A DNA stretch of 64,000 nucleotides from Pseudonocardia broussonetiae (GTDB lineage: Bacteria > Actinomycetota > Actinomycetes > Mycobacteriales > Pseudonocardiaceae). The notes under the pieces were generated by a model. The model ran no database searches and was not told where the DNA came from. It saw nothing but the letters and a program-made list of their open reading frames with translations. Location: NCBI RefSeq assembly GCF_013155125.1, contig NZ_CP053564.1:6455501-6519500 (forward strand). Direction: 5' to 3'. A program made the translations under genes and the position numbers. Shown in pieces: positions 33,516-41,390 of the stretch (its first letter is position 1; every line of letters begins with the position of its first letter).

Positions 33516-33552
33516 CGACGCCGCGCCGGCCAGCACCGGCCCGCACGACGAC

Positions 33553-33586
33553 GACGGCCCGGTCCCCGCGAGGGGGCCGGGCCGTC
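33553..33586. terminator. strong bidirectional hairpin terminator
   Basis: Arms GACGGCCCGG and CCGGGCCGTC form a perfect 10-bp stem, extended by TCCCC/GGGGG pairing in the loop. It lies between the convergent OsmC (+) and enoyl-CoA hydratase (-) genes and can serve both. Confidence 0.75.
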
Positions 33587-33598
33587 GGCGCGTCCGGA

Positions 33599-34438
33599 TC
33601 AGCGGCCCCGGTACTGCGCCTTGCCCGGCCCCTCGCTGAGGAACGACGCGACCGCGCCACGCAGGTCGTCGGTGTCGAACAGCACCCCCGAGACGGCGGG
33701 CACGGCGGCGTCGGCGGCCCGGACGCCCTCGCGCACGGCCGTGGTGACCAGGCTCTTCGTCGCCGCGTGGGCCAGCGTCGGCCCGGCGGCGAGGCGCCGG
33801 GCGAACTCGCGCGCGGCGTCGGCGAAGCCCTCGTCGGGCAGCACCCGGTTGACCACGCCCCACTGCGCCAGCTCCGCAGCCGGGAAGCGCCCGCCGGTGT
33901 AGATCAGCTCCTTCGCCCGCGCCGGGCCCGCCCGCTCGGCCAGGCGCTGGGGCCCGCCCATCGACGGCGTCAGCCCGACGACGATCTCCACCAGCCCGAA
34001 GCTGGCCCTCTCGGCCGCCAGCAGCAGATCGCAGGCGAGCGCCAGCTCGAACGCGGCGGTGAGGGTGAGGCCGTGCGCGGCGAACACGGTGGGCACCGGC
34101 AGGTCCTCGAGCCCCTGCGCGACCGGCAGCAGCCGCTCCCACAGCTCGGCCCCGCGGGCGGCCGGCTCGGGGCCGTCGGCGATGCCGGCGAACAGCGTGA
34201 CGTCGACGCCGCCGGACACGACCTTGCCCCGCGCCTCCACGAGCACGGCCCGCGCGCGGTCCTCGCGCGCCGGGTCGCAGAGCGCGGTGAGCTCGCCGAC
34301 GACCTGCTCCCACGCGGCGAACACCGCCTCGTCGAACAGGTTCAGCGGGGGCGCGTCGAGGACGACGACCGCGAGGTCGCCGTCGCGCTCGATCCGGACG
34401 GGGGACGTCGGGTCCGAGGAGGGGGTCGGTGCGGTCAT
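33599..34438 (-). CDS. enoyl-CoA hydratase/isomerase family protein
   Basis: 279 residues. Crotonase-fold markers: 'PPLNLFDEAVFAAWEQVV', 'GKVVSGGVDVTLFAG' (first oxyanion-hole region), 'AAHGLTLTAAFELALACDLLLAAERASFGLVEIVVGLTPSMGGPQRL' (second half of the site) and 'VNRVLPDEGFADAAREFARRLAAGPTLAHAATKSLV'. In the usual hydratase 'GGG.E' region the protein has 'TLTAAFE', so the exact chemistry (hydration, isomerisation, thioester hydrolysis) is open. ATG 34438 overlaps the stop of the MmcQ/YjbR gene by three bases. Confidence 0.88.
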   Translation of the reverse strand: MTAPTPSSDPTSPVRIERDGDLAVVVLDAPPLNLFDEAVFAAWEQVVGELTALCDPAREDRARAVLVEARGKVVSGGVDVTLFAGIADGPEPAARGAELWERLLPVAQGLEDLPVPTVFAAHGLTLTAAFELALACDLLLAAERASFGLVEIVVGLTPSMGGPQRLAERAGPARAKELIYTGGRFPAAELAQWGVVNRVLPDEGFADAAREFARRLAAGPTLAHAATKSLVTTAVREGVRAADAAVPAVSGVLFDTDDLRGAVASFLSEGPGKAQYRGR

Positions 34439-34812
34439 GGCCCCATCCTGGCACCGGGGGGTGGGGGGCACCGCTGCTCGACGCGCATCCGCCAGGCGTC
34501 GGTGACGAGCTCGGCGAGGCGGTCGACGGTGACGCGCGGGAGGCGCACCATCACCAGCGGCAGGCCGTCGTAGCCGGGCACGGTGAAGAAGAGGTCGGGC
34601 TCGCCGAGCACCAGGGCCTGCTTCTCGGCCTCGTCGCCGACGTAGAGCACCGCGATGTCGGTGCGCAGGACGCGGCGGCGGCCGGGCTCCCGCTCGGGGT
34701 AGGACCACACGAACCCGCGGCCCCCGACCCGGAAGTCGAAGCCGTCGGACTCGTTCTCCACGGCCCCGTCGAGGCCGAGCGCCAGCCGGCGGACGTCGTC
34801 GGCGTCAGCCAT
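34435..34812 (-). CDS. MmcQ/YjbR family DNA-binding-like protein
   Basis: 125 residues: 'DADDVRRLALGLDGAVENESDGFDFRVGGRGFVWSYPERE' at the start and 'LFFTVPGYDGLPLVMVRLPRVTVDRLAELVTDAWRMR' at the end match the MmcQ/YjbR ('CyaY-like fold') family, small proteins of unknown biochemical role, some predicted to bind DNA. It is coupled to the enoyl-CoA hydratase gene through an ATGA overlap. Its start is 65 nt from the divergent RNase H gene. Confidence 0.82.
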   Translation of the reverse strand: MADADDVRRLALGLDGAVENESDGFDFRVGGRGFVWSYPEREPGRRRVLRTDIAVLYVGDEAEKQALVLGEPDLFFTVPGYDGLPLVMVRLPRVTVDRLAELVTDAWRMRVEQRCPPPPGARMGP

Positions 34813-34865
34813 CGCGGTCCCGCACGGACGGCAGCCTAGGGCGCGGCACCGACAGGGGCGAGCAC

Positions 34866-34871
34866 TACGGT
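34866..34871 (+). promoter_or_regulatory. -10 element giving a leaderless RNase H mRNA
   Basis: TACGGT ends six bases before GTG 34878, and no ribosome-binding sequence precedes that codon. This spacing puts the transcription start at the GTG. No good -35 box is visible. Confidence 0.4.
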
Positions 34872-34877
34872 TGTCGC

Positions 34878-35516
34878 GTGCCGATGACCGCCAAGTACGC
34901 CACCACCTGCGGCGTCTGCGCCTCCGCCATCTCGCCCGGCGAGGAGATCGCCCGCTCCGGGAACGGGTGGGCGCACACGGCGTGCGCCGCGGCGCCCGGC
35001 GCCGCCCCCGCCGCGGCCCCGAAGAAGTCGCCTGCCCGCAAGGCCGCCGCCAAGCCCGCCCGCCCCGACATGCCCGCCCCCGACGGCGCCCTGGAGGTCT
35101 GGACCGACGGCGCCTGCTCGGGCAACCCCGGCCCCGGCGGCTGGGCCTGGGCCACGCGCGACGGGCGTCAGGACAGCGGGGGCGAGTCGCCGACCACCAA
35201 CCAGCGCATGGAGATCCGGGCCGCGCTGGAGGCCGTGCGGGCGCTCGACGGGCCGCTCGTCGTCGTCAGCGACTCCACCTACGTCGTGAACTGCTTCCGC
35301 GACCGCTGGTGGAAGGGCTGGATCGACCGCGGCTGGGTCACCAGCGCGAAGAAGCCGGTGGTCAGCCGCGACCTGTGGGAGCCGCTGATCACGCTGGTCA
35401 CCGAGCGCGGCGACGTCTCGTTCCGCTGGGTCAAGGGCCACTCCGGCGACGAGATGAACGACCTCGTCGACACCCTCGCCGTCGCGCAGTCGCAGGTGGC
35501 GGCGGGACGGGCCTGA
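34878..35516 (+). CDS. rnhA: ribonuclease HI with N-terminal Cys/His mini-domain
   Basis: 212 residues. The RNase H1 domain spans about 70-208 with all acidic catalytic residues in context: Asp in 'WTDGACSGNPGPGGWAW', Glu in 'QRMEIRAALEAV', Asp in 'VVVSDSTYVVNCF' and Asp in 'NDLVDTLAVAQ', plus the 'KGHSGDEMNDLVD' loop. It cleaves RNA in RNA/DNA hybrids. The first ~40 residues add 'TCGVCASAISPG...WAHTACA' (C-x2-C ... H-x2-C), a possible zinc-binding treble-clef-like unit, and an Ala/Pro/Lys linker. ATG 34884 is an alternative start. Confidence 0.92.
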   Translation: MPMTAKYATTCGVCASAISPGEEIARSGNGWAHTACAAAPGAAPAAAPKKSPARKAAAKPARPDMPAPDGALEVWTDGACSGNPGPGGWAWATRDGRQDSGGESPTTNQRMEIRAALEAVRALDGPLVVVSDSTYVVNCFRDRWWKGWIDRGWVTSAKKPVVSRDLWEPLITLVTERGDVSFRWVKGHSGDEMNDLVDTLAVAQSQVAAGRA

Positions 35517-35532
35517 GCGGGCCGGTCAGGCC
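35510..35532. terminator. hairpin spanning two convergent stop codons
   Basis: GGCCTGA and TCAGGCC pair over a nine-base loop. The TGA of the RNase H gene is in the left arm and the complement of the MetE-like gene's TGA is in the right arm, nine bases apart. It may act as a compact bidirectional terminator. Confidence 0.4.
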
Positions 35533-36569
35533 AGCTCCGCCCGCAGCAGCGCCGCCGCGCCGGCCATCGTCCGCATCTTGCCCTCGGCGCTCTCGCGCGG
35601 CAGGTACTTCATGCCGCAGTCGGTGCTGACGACGAGGTTCTCCGGAGCGGTGTGGGCGAACGCGCGACGCACGCGGCCGGCCACGACCTCGGGCGTCTCG
35701 ACGACCGGGTCGGACAGGTCGACGACCCCGAGCAGCACCGTCTTGCCCGAGAGGTCCGCGAGCACGCCGAGGTCGAGCCCGGACTGCGCGGTCTCGATCG
35801 ACACCTGGTCGACGGGGCACCCGGCCAGCTCGGGCAGGAACGAGTAACCCTCGGGCCGCTCGTGGATGATCGCGGCGTAGCCGAAGCAGATGTGCACCGC
35901 GGTCGTGCCGGTGACGCCCTCGAGCGCGGCGTTGAGCGCGGCGAGGCCGTAGGCGCGGGCGGCGTCCGGGCGGGCCTGCATGTACGGCTCGTCGATCTGC
36001 ACGATGTCGGCGCCGGCGGCGTGCAGGTCGCGGATCTCGGCGTTCACGGCGACCGCGTAGTCCATCGCGGCGGCCTCGGCGTCGGGGTAGTGGTCGTTCT
36101 GCGCCTGCTGGCTCATCGTGAACGGCCCGGGCACCGTCATCTTGATCGTGCGCTCGGTGTGGGCGCGCAGGAACCGCACGTCGTCGACCTCGACGGGCCG
36201 CGTCCGGCGGATCGGGCCGGTGATGCGCGGGACCGGGTTGGGGTGGCCGCTGCGGTCCAGCGCCGTGCCCGGGTTGTCGACGTCGACGCCCTCGAGCGCG
36301 GTCGCGAAGTGGTTGGAGTAGGACTCCCGGCGGATCTCCCCGTCGGTGAGGATGTCGAGCCCGGCCTCCTCCTGCGCGCGGATCGCGAGCAGCGTGGCGT
36401 CGTCCTGGGCCTGCGCGAGGTGCTCGGGCGCCGGCCGCCACAGCTCCTTCGCGCGCACCCGCGGCGGGAACCGGCCGGCGAGCTTGGCGCGGTCGATCAG
36501 CCAGTCGGGCTGGGCGTAGGACCCCACCAGCGACGTCGGCAGCAGCGGCAGGGACTGGGACGGGGACAA
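35526..36569 (-). CDS. stand-alone cobalamin-independent methionine-synthase-like core (MetE C-terminal domain)
   Basis: 347 residues, about half of a full MetE; only the catalytic barrel is present, without the N-terminal folate-binding half. The zinc ligands are complete: His and Cys in 'VHICFGY', Glu in 'VSIETAQSG' and Cys in 'STDCGMKYL'. Family relatives are core-MetE (MesA-D) methyltransferases and epoxyalkane:coenzyme M transferases, so thiol alkylation is the general chemistry. The start is TTG 36569, behind GGAGG. It ends a five-gene operon with an intradiol dioxygenase, hinting at demethylation or thiol conjugation of a catabolic intermediate (inference). Confidence 0.82.
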   Translation of the reverse strand: MSPSQSLPLLPTSLVGSYAQPDWLIDRAKLAGRFPPRVRAKELWRPAPEHLAQAQDDATLLAIRAQEEAGLDILTDGEIRRESYSNHFATALEGVDVDNPGTALDRSGHPNPVPRITGPIRRTRPVEVDDVRFLRAHTERTIKMTVPGPFTMSQQAQNDHYPDAEAAAMDYAVAVNAEIRDLHAAGADIVQIDEPYMQARPDAARAYGLAALNAALEGVTGTTAVHICFGYAAIIHERPEGYSFLPELAGCPVDQVSIETAQSGLDLGVLADLSGKTVLLGVVDLSDPVVETPEVVAGRVRRAFAHTAPENLVVSTDCGMKYLPRESAEGKMRTMAGAAALLRAELA

Positions 36570-36586
36570 CGGGGCCTCCGGGGCGG

Positions 36587-37543
36587 TCAGGGGACGAGGA
36601 CGACGCGGCCGCGGGCGGCACCATCGCGCTGGCGGGTCCAGGCGTCGGCGGCGTCGTCGAGCGGGACGGGCTCGTGGCGCACGGTCAGCTGGCCCGCCGC
36701 GGCGAAGCGGGCGACGGCCTGCACGGCGTCGCGGCGGCGGGCGGGGTCCAGGGCGTTGTTGGTGTAGCCCAGGACGTCGAGCGAGCGGCTGCGCAGCGTC
36801 GCCGAGTCGACCGTGCAGGCCGGGGCGGCCGAGCCGCCGAGGTTCACCAGCCGGCCGCCGGTGCGCAGCGAGGCGAGCGCGGCGGCGGCGGGGGCGCCGG
36901 ACAGGGGGTCGATGACGAGATCGGAGCCGCCGTCGGTGGCCGCCGCTATCCGTGCCGTCCAGTCGTCCCCGTGGAGCAGGACGGTCGCGTCGGCCCCGTG
37001 CCGGCGCGCCCGGTCGAGCGCGAACGCCGACCGCGCGCAGGCGACGACCCGCCCGGCCCCGGCCAGGCGCGCGAGCTGCACGGCCGTCTCACCGACGGCC
37101 CCGCCCGCGCCGAGCACGACCACGGTCTCCCCCGGCGCGAGCCGGCCGCGCCAGGTCAGGCACATCCACGCGGCGACGGCGGACAGCCCGAGCGCCCCGG
37201 CCAGCACCGGGTCGACGCCCGGCGGCAGCGCGACGACGTCGTCGGCGGTGACGGCGGCCCGCTGGGCCATGCTGCCGTCGCCGGGCGCCATGCCGGCGCT
37301 CGTGGCGAACCAGACGGGGGTGCCGGCGTCGAGGTCGCCGAGCGGCGCGGCGAGGGTGCCGACGCCCTGCACGCCCGGGACGTAGGGCGTGGCGGGCGCG
37401 CCGAAGTAGGAGGTGCCCGAGGCGCAGAGGAGGTCGAGCGGCGTGATCGGGGCGGCGAGGACGTCGACCAGGGTGCCCGCGGGCTCGGCCCGCTCCCCGA
37501 CCTCGGGCGGGTGGCCGGCCGTGCGGATCTCCGCGGCCCGCAT
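36587..37543 (-). CDS. MDR-family zinc-type/quinone oxidoreductase
   Basis: 318 residues of the medium-chain dehydrogenase/reductase superfamily: 'PITPLDLLCASGTSYFGAPATPYVPGVQGVGTL' (catalytic domain), then the Rossmann part 'GETVVVLGAGGAVGETAVQLARLAGAGRVVACARS'. The zinc-binding Cys/His set of alcohol dehydrogenases is missing, so it belongs with quinone oxidoreductase / enoyl reductase types using NADPH. ATG 37543 shares one base with the dioxygenase stop (TGATG). In the operon it could reduce a quinone or an unsaturated ring-cleavage product. Confidence 0.86.
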   Translation of the reverse strand: MRAAEIRTAGHPPEVGERAEPAGTLVDVLAAPITPLDLLCASGTSYFGAPATPYVPGVQGVGTLAAPLGDLDAGTPVWFATSAGMAPGDGSMAQRAAVTADDVVALPPGVDPVLAGALGLSAVAAWMCLTWRGRLAPGETVVVLGAGGAVGETAVQLARLAGAGRVVACARSAFALDRARRHGADATVLLHGDDWTARIAAATDGGSDLVIDPLSGAPAAAALASLRTGGRLVNLGGSAAPACTVDSATLRSRSLDVLGYTNNALDPARRRDAVQAVARFAAAGQLTVRHEPVPLDDAADAWTRQRDGAARGRVVLVP

Positions 37544-38508
37544 CAGCCCGCGGCCTGCAGGACGAAGTCGTAGCGCGCCTCGAGCCACGGCACGTCCGAG
37601 GTGCCGCCGTCGGGGGTGGGGCCCGGCTCCCGCGGCTCGAACGCGACGACGAGCTCGGGCTTGGTGCCGAACACGACGTCGCTGTCGAGGTACTGCGCGC
37701 CCTCCTGGAACAGGTGGGTGATCAGCGGGTGGAACCCGGGGACGTCGAGCAGGACGTGCACGTGCGCGGGGCGGTAGTGGCTGATGTCGGTGCGCGAGAC
37801 CAGCTCGCCGACCGGGCCGTCCATCGGGATCGAGTAGCCCTTGGGCGCGATGGTGCGCACGCAGTAGGTGCCGTCGGCGCGGGCGGTGTACTTCGCGCGC
37901 AACCGGGCCTCCTCGACGGGGAGCTGGGCCTCGTAGGCGCCGTCCTCGTCGGCCTGCCACACGTCGAGCACGGCCCCGCCGACGGGCGTGCCGTCGAGCC
38001 CGCGGACGGTGCCCGCCAGGTAGAGCGGCGCGCCGGGCAGGCCCTCGCTCATGTCCTCGCCGAAGCCCAGCTCGGGCGAGCCGTCGATGTGGAAGGGGCC
38101 GAGCACGGTGGCCGGCGTGGCCGACGGGTCGAGCTCGTGGTTCATCTGCACGACGAGCATCGACAGGCCGAGCACGTCGGAGGCGAGGATGAACTCCTCG
38201 CGCTTCTCGTCGCTGATCTGCCCGGTGGCGGTCAGCCAGCGGATCGCCGCCATCCACTCGGCCTCGGTGAGCCGCACCTCGCGCGCGAACTCGTGCAGGT
38301 GGCGGACCAGCGCCGTGAGGACCTCGCCGGTGCGCGGGTCGTGGGCGGTGCCCCAGCGGGCGGTGGCGGCGTCGGTGATGCTGTCGGCGGTGACGGTGTC
38401 GGCGGTGACGGTGTCGGCGGTGACGGTGTCGGCGGTGACGGTGTCGGCGGTGACGGTGCCGGCGGTGACGGTGCCGGCGGTGACGGTGCCGGCGGTGACT
38501 GGGTCCAT
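37543..38508 (-). CDS. intradiol ring-cleavage dioxygenase (catechol/hydroxyquinol 1,2-dioxygenase type)
   Basis: 321 residues. The N-terminal helical dimerisation region ('VRHLHEFAREVRLTEAEWMAAIRWLTATGQ') precedes the Fe(III) site: Tyr in 'EDGAYEAQLP' region, Tyr in 'KGYSIPMDGPVG', and His-x-His in 'YRPAHVHVLL'. 'VLGPFHIDGSPELGFGEDM' is typical of the hydroxyquinol branch. It splits a 1,2-diol ring between the hydroxyls using O2. The first ~41 residues are Thr-Val-Thr-Ala repeats from a 15-bp minisatellite, absent from normal family members. It starts one base after the citryl-CoA-lyase-like gene's stop. Confidence 0.88.
   Translation of the reverse strand: MDPVTAGTVTAGTVTAGTVTADTVTADTVTADTVTADTVTADSITDAATARWGTAHDPRTGEVLTALVRHLHEFAREVRLTEAEWMAAIRWLTATGQISDEKREEFILASDVLGLSMLVVQMNHELDPSATPATVLGPFHIDGSPELGFGEDMSEGLPGAPLYLAGTVRGLDGTPVGGAVLDVWQADEDGAYEAQLPVEEARLRAKYTARADGTYCVRTIAPKGYSIPMDGPVGELVSRTDISHYRPAHVHVLLDVPGFHPLITHLFQEGAQYLDSDVVFGTKPELVVAFEPREPGPTPDGGTSDVPWLEARYDFVLQAAG
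38386..38490 (-). repeat. 15-bp in-frame minisatellite at the dioxygenase N-terminus
   Basis: Seven perfect-length copies of GGCGGTGACGGTGTC (three with GTGCC), with degenerate flanking units. On the coding strand it encodes repeated Thr-Val-Thr-Ala-Asp/Gly at the N-terminus of the dioxygenase, before the folded domain. Confidence 0.95.
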
Positions 38509-38509
38509 C

Positions 38510-39304
38510 TCAGATCCCCTCGGTCGGGTACGGGTCGGGCTCGACCGACCGGTTGTTCAGGTCCACGGACAGGAAGATGTCGTTGCCGACGGGGTGGCGC
38601 AACTCCTCCGCGAGCTGCCCGATCAGCCCTGCGGTGCGGGCGAGCAGCGCGAACCCGCGCAGCAGCTCCAGCGGCAGGCCGAGGTCGGCCAGCGCGGCGC
38701 CGCAGACGCCGGCGCCGTTGAGCGGCAGCGTCTTCCCCAGCACCTGCGGGTGGACCCGGCCGATGGCGGCGAACAGCGAGAGGTGCGGGCCGTAGAGGCC
38801 CTCCTCGGTGGCGACGGCGAACAGCCGCGGGGTGCGCGGGTCGCCGTCCTTGTGCACGTGGTGGCCCAGGCCCGGGACGAACCGCTTCGCCTCCCGCTGC
38901 GTCCGCACGACGTCGAGGGCGAGGGCGTCCCAGCCGGCGTCGTCGACGGGGAGCTCGTCGGGGAGGTGCGCGTGCAGGAACCGGCCGCAGTCCTCGGTGA
39001 CGCCCAGGAACCGCGACCCGCCGCCGAGCAGGCCGGCCGCGAGCGCGCCCTGCACGGAGTCGGGTGCCGACAGGTAGGTGAGGCGGGTGACGATCGCGGT
39101 CGGGGTGAAGCCGTGGTCGGCCAGCGCGGCGAGGACGGCCTCGAACACGCGGGTCTCTCCGGTGCTCGGGCGGCGCTGGGTGGCGAGCCAGAACGCGAGC
39201 TCGCCGAACCCCACCTTCCCCATCACGTCCTCGGCGAGGTCGTGGCCGAGCAGGGTGATCGCGTCGCGGGAGGAGGCGCCCAGGGCGGTGCGGTACTCAG
39301 GCAC
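38510..39304 (-). CDS. citryl-CoA lyase / citrate-synthase-fold protein
   Basis: 264 residues, shorter than citrate synthase (~430) and matching the small citrate-synthase-domain lyases. 'SDSVQGALAAGLLGGGSRFLGVTEDCGRFL'-like region, 'VPGLGHHVHKDGDPRTPRLFAVA' (conserved His/Asp region) and 'LPLNGAGVCGAALADLGLPLELLRG' (CoA and acid contacts) are recognisable. The fold makes or breaks C-C bonds next to a CoA thioester. GTG 39304 overlaps the upstream CoA-transferase gene by eight bases. Between a CoA-transferase and a ring-cleavage enzyme, it may cleave the CoA ester of a ring-fission product (inference). Confidence 0.82.
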   Translation of the reverse strand: MPEYRTALGASSRDAITLLGHDLAEDVMGKVGFGELAFWLATQRRPSTGETRVFEAVLAALADHGFTPTAIVTRLTYLSAPDSVQGALAAGLLGGGSRFLGVTEDCGRFLHAHLPDELPVDDAGWDALALDVVRTQREAKRFVPGLGHHVHKDGDPRTPRLFAVATEEGLYGPHLSLFAAIGRVHPQVLGKTLPLNGAGVCGAALADLGLPLELLRGFALLARTAGLIGQLAEELRHPVGNDIFLSVDLNNRSVEPDPYPTEGI

Positions 39305-40442
39305 CGGTCTCCTCCAGCCACGTCCGCAGCTCGTCGCCGTGCTCGTCGAGCTCGGGCGGGGGCAGCCGGTAGGCCGCGGGCGTCGCGGAGAAGCGGATCG
39401 GGTGGCGGGTCGTCGGCACCGCGCGGTCGCCCTCCCCCACCTCGACGACCGGGTCGAGCCCGAACCGCTCGGCCATCGCGAAGCCGCCGTCGATGGTGCC
39501 GATGGGGCCGCAGGGCACGCCGACCTTCGTCAGCTCCTCGAACCACTCGACGGCGCCGCGGGTGGCGAGCCGCTCGGTGAGGATCGGGCGCAGCTCCTCG
39601 CGGTGCGCGGTGCGGTCGGCGTTGCGGGCGAAGCGCGGGTCGTCGGGCACCTCGGGGATGCCGAGCACGTCGCACAGCCGGCGGAACTGGCCGTCGTTGG
39701 CGGCGGCGACGATGAGGTCGTCGTCGGCGGTGGGCAGCGGCTCGTAGGGGAAGACGCTGGGGTGGGCGTTGCCCATGCGGGTGGGCACGACGCCGCCCGC
39801 GACGTAGGCGGAGCTGTTGTTGACCAGGCCCGTCAGCGCGGAGGACAGCAGGTTGACCTCGACGTGCTGGCCCTCGCCGGTGGCGTCGCGGTGGCGCAGG
39901 GCGGCGAGGATGCCGATGACCGCGTGGTTGCCGGCCATCACGTCGAACACGGAGATGCCGGCGCGGTACGGGGGCCCGTCGGCGTCGCCCGTCAGGCTCA
40001 TCAGCCCGGAGATCGCCTGCACCATGAGGTCGTAGCCGGGGACGTGCGCGCCCGCGCCGGAGCCGAAGCCGCTGATCGAGGCGTAGACGGCGCGGGGGTT
40101 GGCGGCGCGGACGGTGTCGTAGTCGAGGCCGAAGCGGGCCAGGCCGCCGGGCTTGAAGTTCTCGACCACCACGTCGGCGCGGCGCACGAGCTCGCGGGCG
40201 ACGGCGGCGTCCGCCTCGTCGCGCAGGTCGAGCGCGATCGAGCGCTTCCCCCGGTTGACGCCCAGGTAGTAGGTGGACGTCTCACCCCGCACGGGGGGCG
40301 TCCAGGTGCGCGTCTCGTCGCCCTGCGGGCTCTCGACCTTGACGACCTCGGCCCCCATGTCGGCCAGCAGCATCGTGGCGTACGGCCCGGCGAGGACGCG
40401 GGAGAGGTCGGCGACCAGCACCCCCGACAGCGGTCCCGGCAT
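39297..40442 (-). CDS. CaiB/BaiF family (class III) CoA-transferase
   Basis: 381 residues. Class III markers: 'PLSGVLVADLSRVLAGPYATMLLADMGAEVVKVE', 'NRGKRSIALDLRDEA', 'VVVENFKPGGLARFGLDY', 'ISGFGSGAGAHVPGYDLMVQAISGLM' (the Asp here is the conserved catalytic aspartate) and 'VNLLSSALTGLVNN'. It moves CoA between carboxylic acids without ATP. It is the first gene of the operon: ATG 40442 follows GAGGAGG, and a strong promoter with an IclR-type operator lies upstream. The acid substrate may be the ring-fission dicarboxylate. Confidence 0.9.
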   Translation of the reverse strand: MPGPLSGVLVADLSRVLAGPYATMLLADMGAEVVKVESPQGDETRTWTPPVRGETSTYYLGVNRGKRSIALDLRDEADAAVARELVRRADVVVENFKPGGLARFGLDYDTVRAANPRAVYASISGFGSGAGAHVPGYDLMVQAISGLMSLTGDADGPPYRAGISVFDVMAGNHAVIGILAALRHRDATGEGQHVEVNLLSSALTGLVNNSSAYVAGGVVPTRMGNAHPSVFPYEPLPTADDDLIVAAANDGQFRRLCDVLGIPEVPDDPRFARNADRTAHREELRPILTERLATRGAVEWFEELTKVGVPCGPIGTIDGGFAMAERFGLDPVVEVGEGDRAVPTTRHPIRFSATPAAYRLPPPELDEHGDELRTWLEETGA

Positions 40443-40460
40443 GCACCCTCCTCGTCCGAC

Positions 40461-40477
40461 TGACGGACACTTGTCCG
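40461..40477. promoter_or_regulatory. putative IclR operator ahead of the CoA-transferase operon
   Basis: TGACGGACACTTGTCCG contains the inverted repeat CGGACA-CT-TGTCCG (40464-40477). The 11-mer TGACGGACACT recurs, inverted, at 41433-41443 ahead of the amidohydrolase gene. The site begins only a few bases downstream of the predicted transcription start, a repressor position. Confidence 0.55.
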
Positions 40478-40486
40478 CTCGTGAGG

Positions 40487-40515
40487 AGTCTGCGCCGCCG
40501 GGCCGTCGCGGTCAA
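40487..40515 (-). promoter_or_regulatory. sigma70-type promoter of the ring-cleavage / CoA operon
   Basis: On the minus strand TTGACC (40515-40510) is spaced 17 nt from CAGACT (40492-40487). The predicted start near 40480 puts the CGGACA-TGTCCG palindrome at about +3 to +16, so binding there would block initiation. Confidence 0.55.
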
Positions 40516-40522
40516 GCCGGGC

Positions 40523-40552
40523 GGCGCCTCAGGAGACGGCGCCTCAGGAGAC
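40523..40552 (-). repeat. 15-bp tandem duplication containing the IclR stop codon
   Basis: GGCGCCTCAGGAGAC occurs twice in tandem. The TCA inside each copy is an in-frame TGA on the minus strand, so the IclR gene's stop codon has a second identical in-frame copy 15 nt further on. Confidence 0.9.
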
Positions 40553-41344
40553 GGCGACGTGCGGCACGTCCTGCACGCGCGCGAAGTCGGCGCTGATGTC
40601 GCCCGCGGCCTGCAGCAGCAGCGGCAGGTGGTGCTCCAGCAGGCGCTCCACGGTCGTCTCGGCGGCGTGGCAGTTGACGTTGAGGCCGGCGATCACCTTC
40701 CCGGAGCCGTCGCGCAGGGGCGCGGCGACCGAGCGGATGCCCAGCGTGAGCTGCTCGTCGGTCAGGGCCCAGCCGCGGGCGCGCACCTCGCGCAGCGCGG
40801 CGTCGCGCTCGATGCGGTCGGGGCACCAGCGCGCGACGAGGCCGGAGCGCGTCGGCTGCGCGAGCACCGCCTCCAGCTCCTCGGGGTCGAGCGCGGCGAG
40901 CTGCACCTTGCCCAGCGACGTCGGCAGGGCGGGGAAGCGCGTGCCGATCTGCACCGCGAGCGAGACGATCTTGGGCACGGACACGCGCGCGACGTAGACG
41001 ATGTCGGACCCGTCGAGCTGCGCGATCGACACGGACTCGTTCGTGCGGGCGCCCAGCTTCTCCATGTGCGGGCGCGCGACGTCCCACAGCCCCTGCGACC
41101 GGACGTAGGCGACGCCGAGCTCGAGCACGCGCGGCGTCAGCGAGTAGCCGCGGCCCTCGGCGCGGACGTAGCCGAGCTCCTCGAGCGTCAGCAGGATCCG
41201 GCGGGCGGTGGGCCGCGCCAGGCCGGTGGCGCCCGCGACCTCGGCGAGCGTCATCGCCGGGCGCTCGGGCCCGAAGGCCGCGATCACCTCCAGGCCGCGC
41301 GCCAGCGCCTCGATGAAGTCGGGACCGGCTCCCTCACGTGGCAT
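40544..41344 (-). CDS. IclR family transcriptional regulator (PcaR/PobR-like)
   Basis: 266 residues. The winged HTH is at about 10-70 ('FIEALARGLEVIAAFGPERPAMTLAEVAGATGLARPTARRILLTLEELGYVRAEG'); the effector domain follows ('ARTNESVSIAQLDGSDIVYVARVSV', 'LPTSLGKVQLAALDPEELEAVLA', 'GIRSVAAPLRDGSGKVIAGLNVNCHA'). This resembles protocatechuate/beta-ketoadipate regulators. It lies between the ring-cleavage operon (same strand) and a divergent amidohydrolase, and a shared 11-mer occurs at both promoters, so it probably controls both. It ends within a duplicated 15-bp unit. Confidence 0.9.
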   Translation of the reverse strand: MPREGAGPDFIEALARGLEVIAAFGPERPAMTLAEVAGATGLARPTARRILLTLEELGYVRAEGRGYSLTPRVLELGVAYVRSQGLWDVARPHMEKLGARTNESVSIAQLDGSDIVYVARVSVPKIVSLAVQIGTRFPALPTSLGKVQLAALDPEELEAVLAQPTRSGLVARWCPDRIERDAALREVRARGWALTDEQLTLGIRSVAAPLRDGSGKVIAGLNVNCHAAETTVERLLEHHLPLLLQAAGDISADFARVQDVPHVAVS

Positions 41345-41390
41345 CGCTCGATCCCCCTCGCCCTGGCGTCAGCGCAGGGTAGCCGACGGA

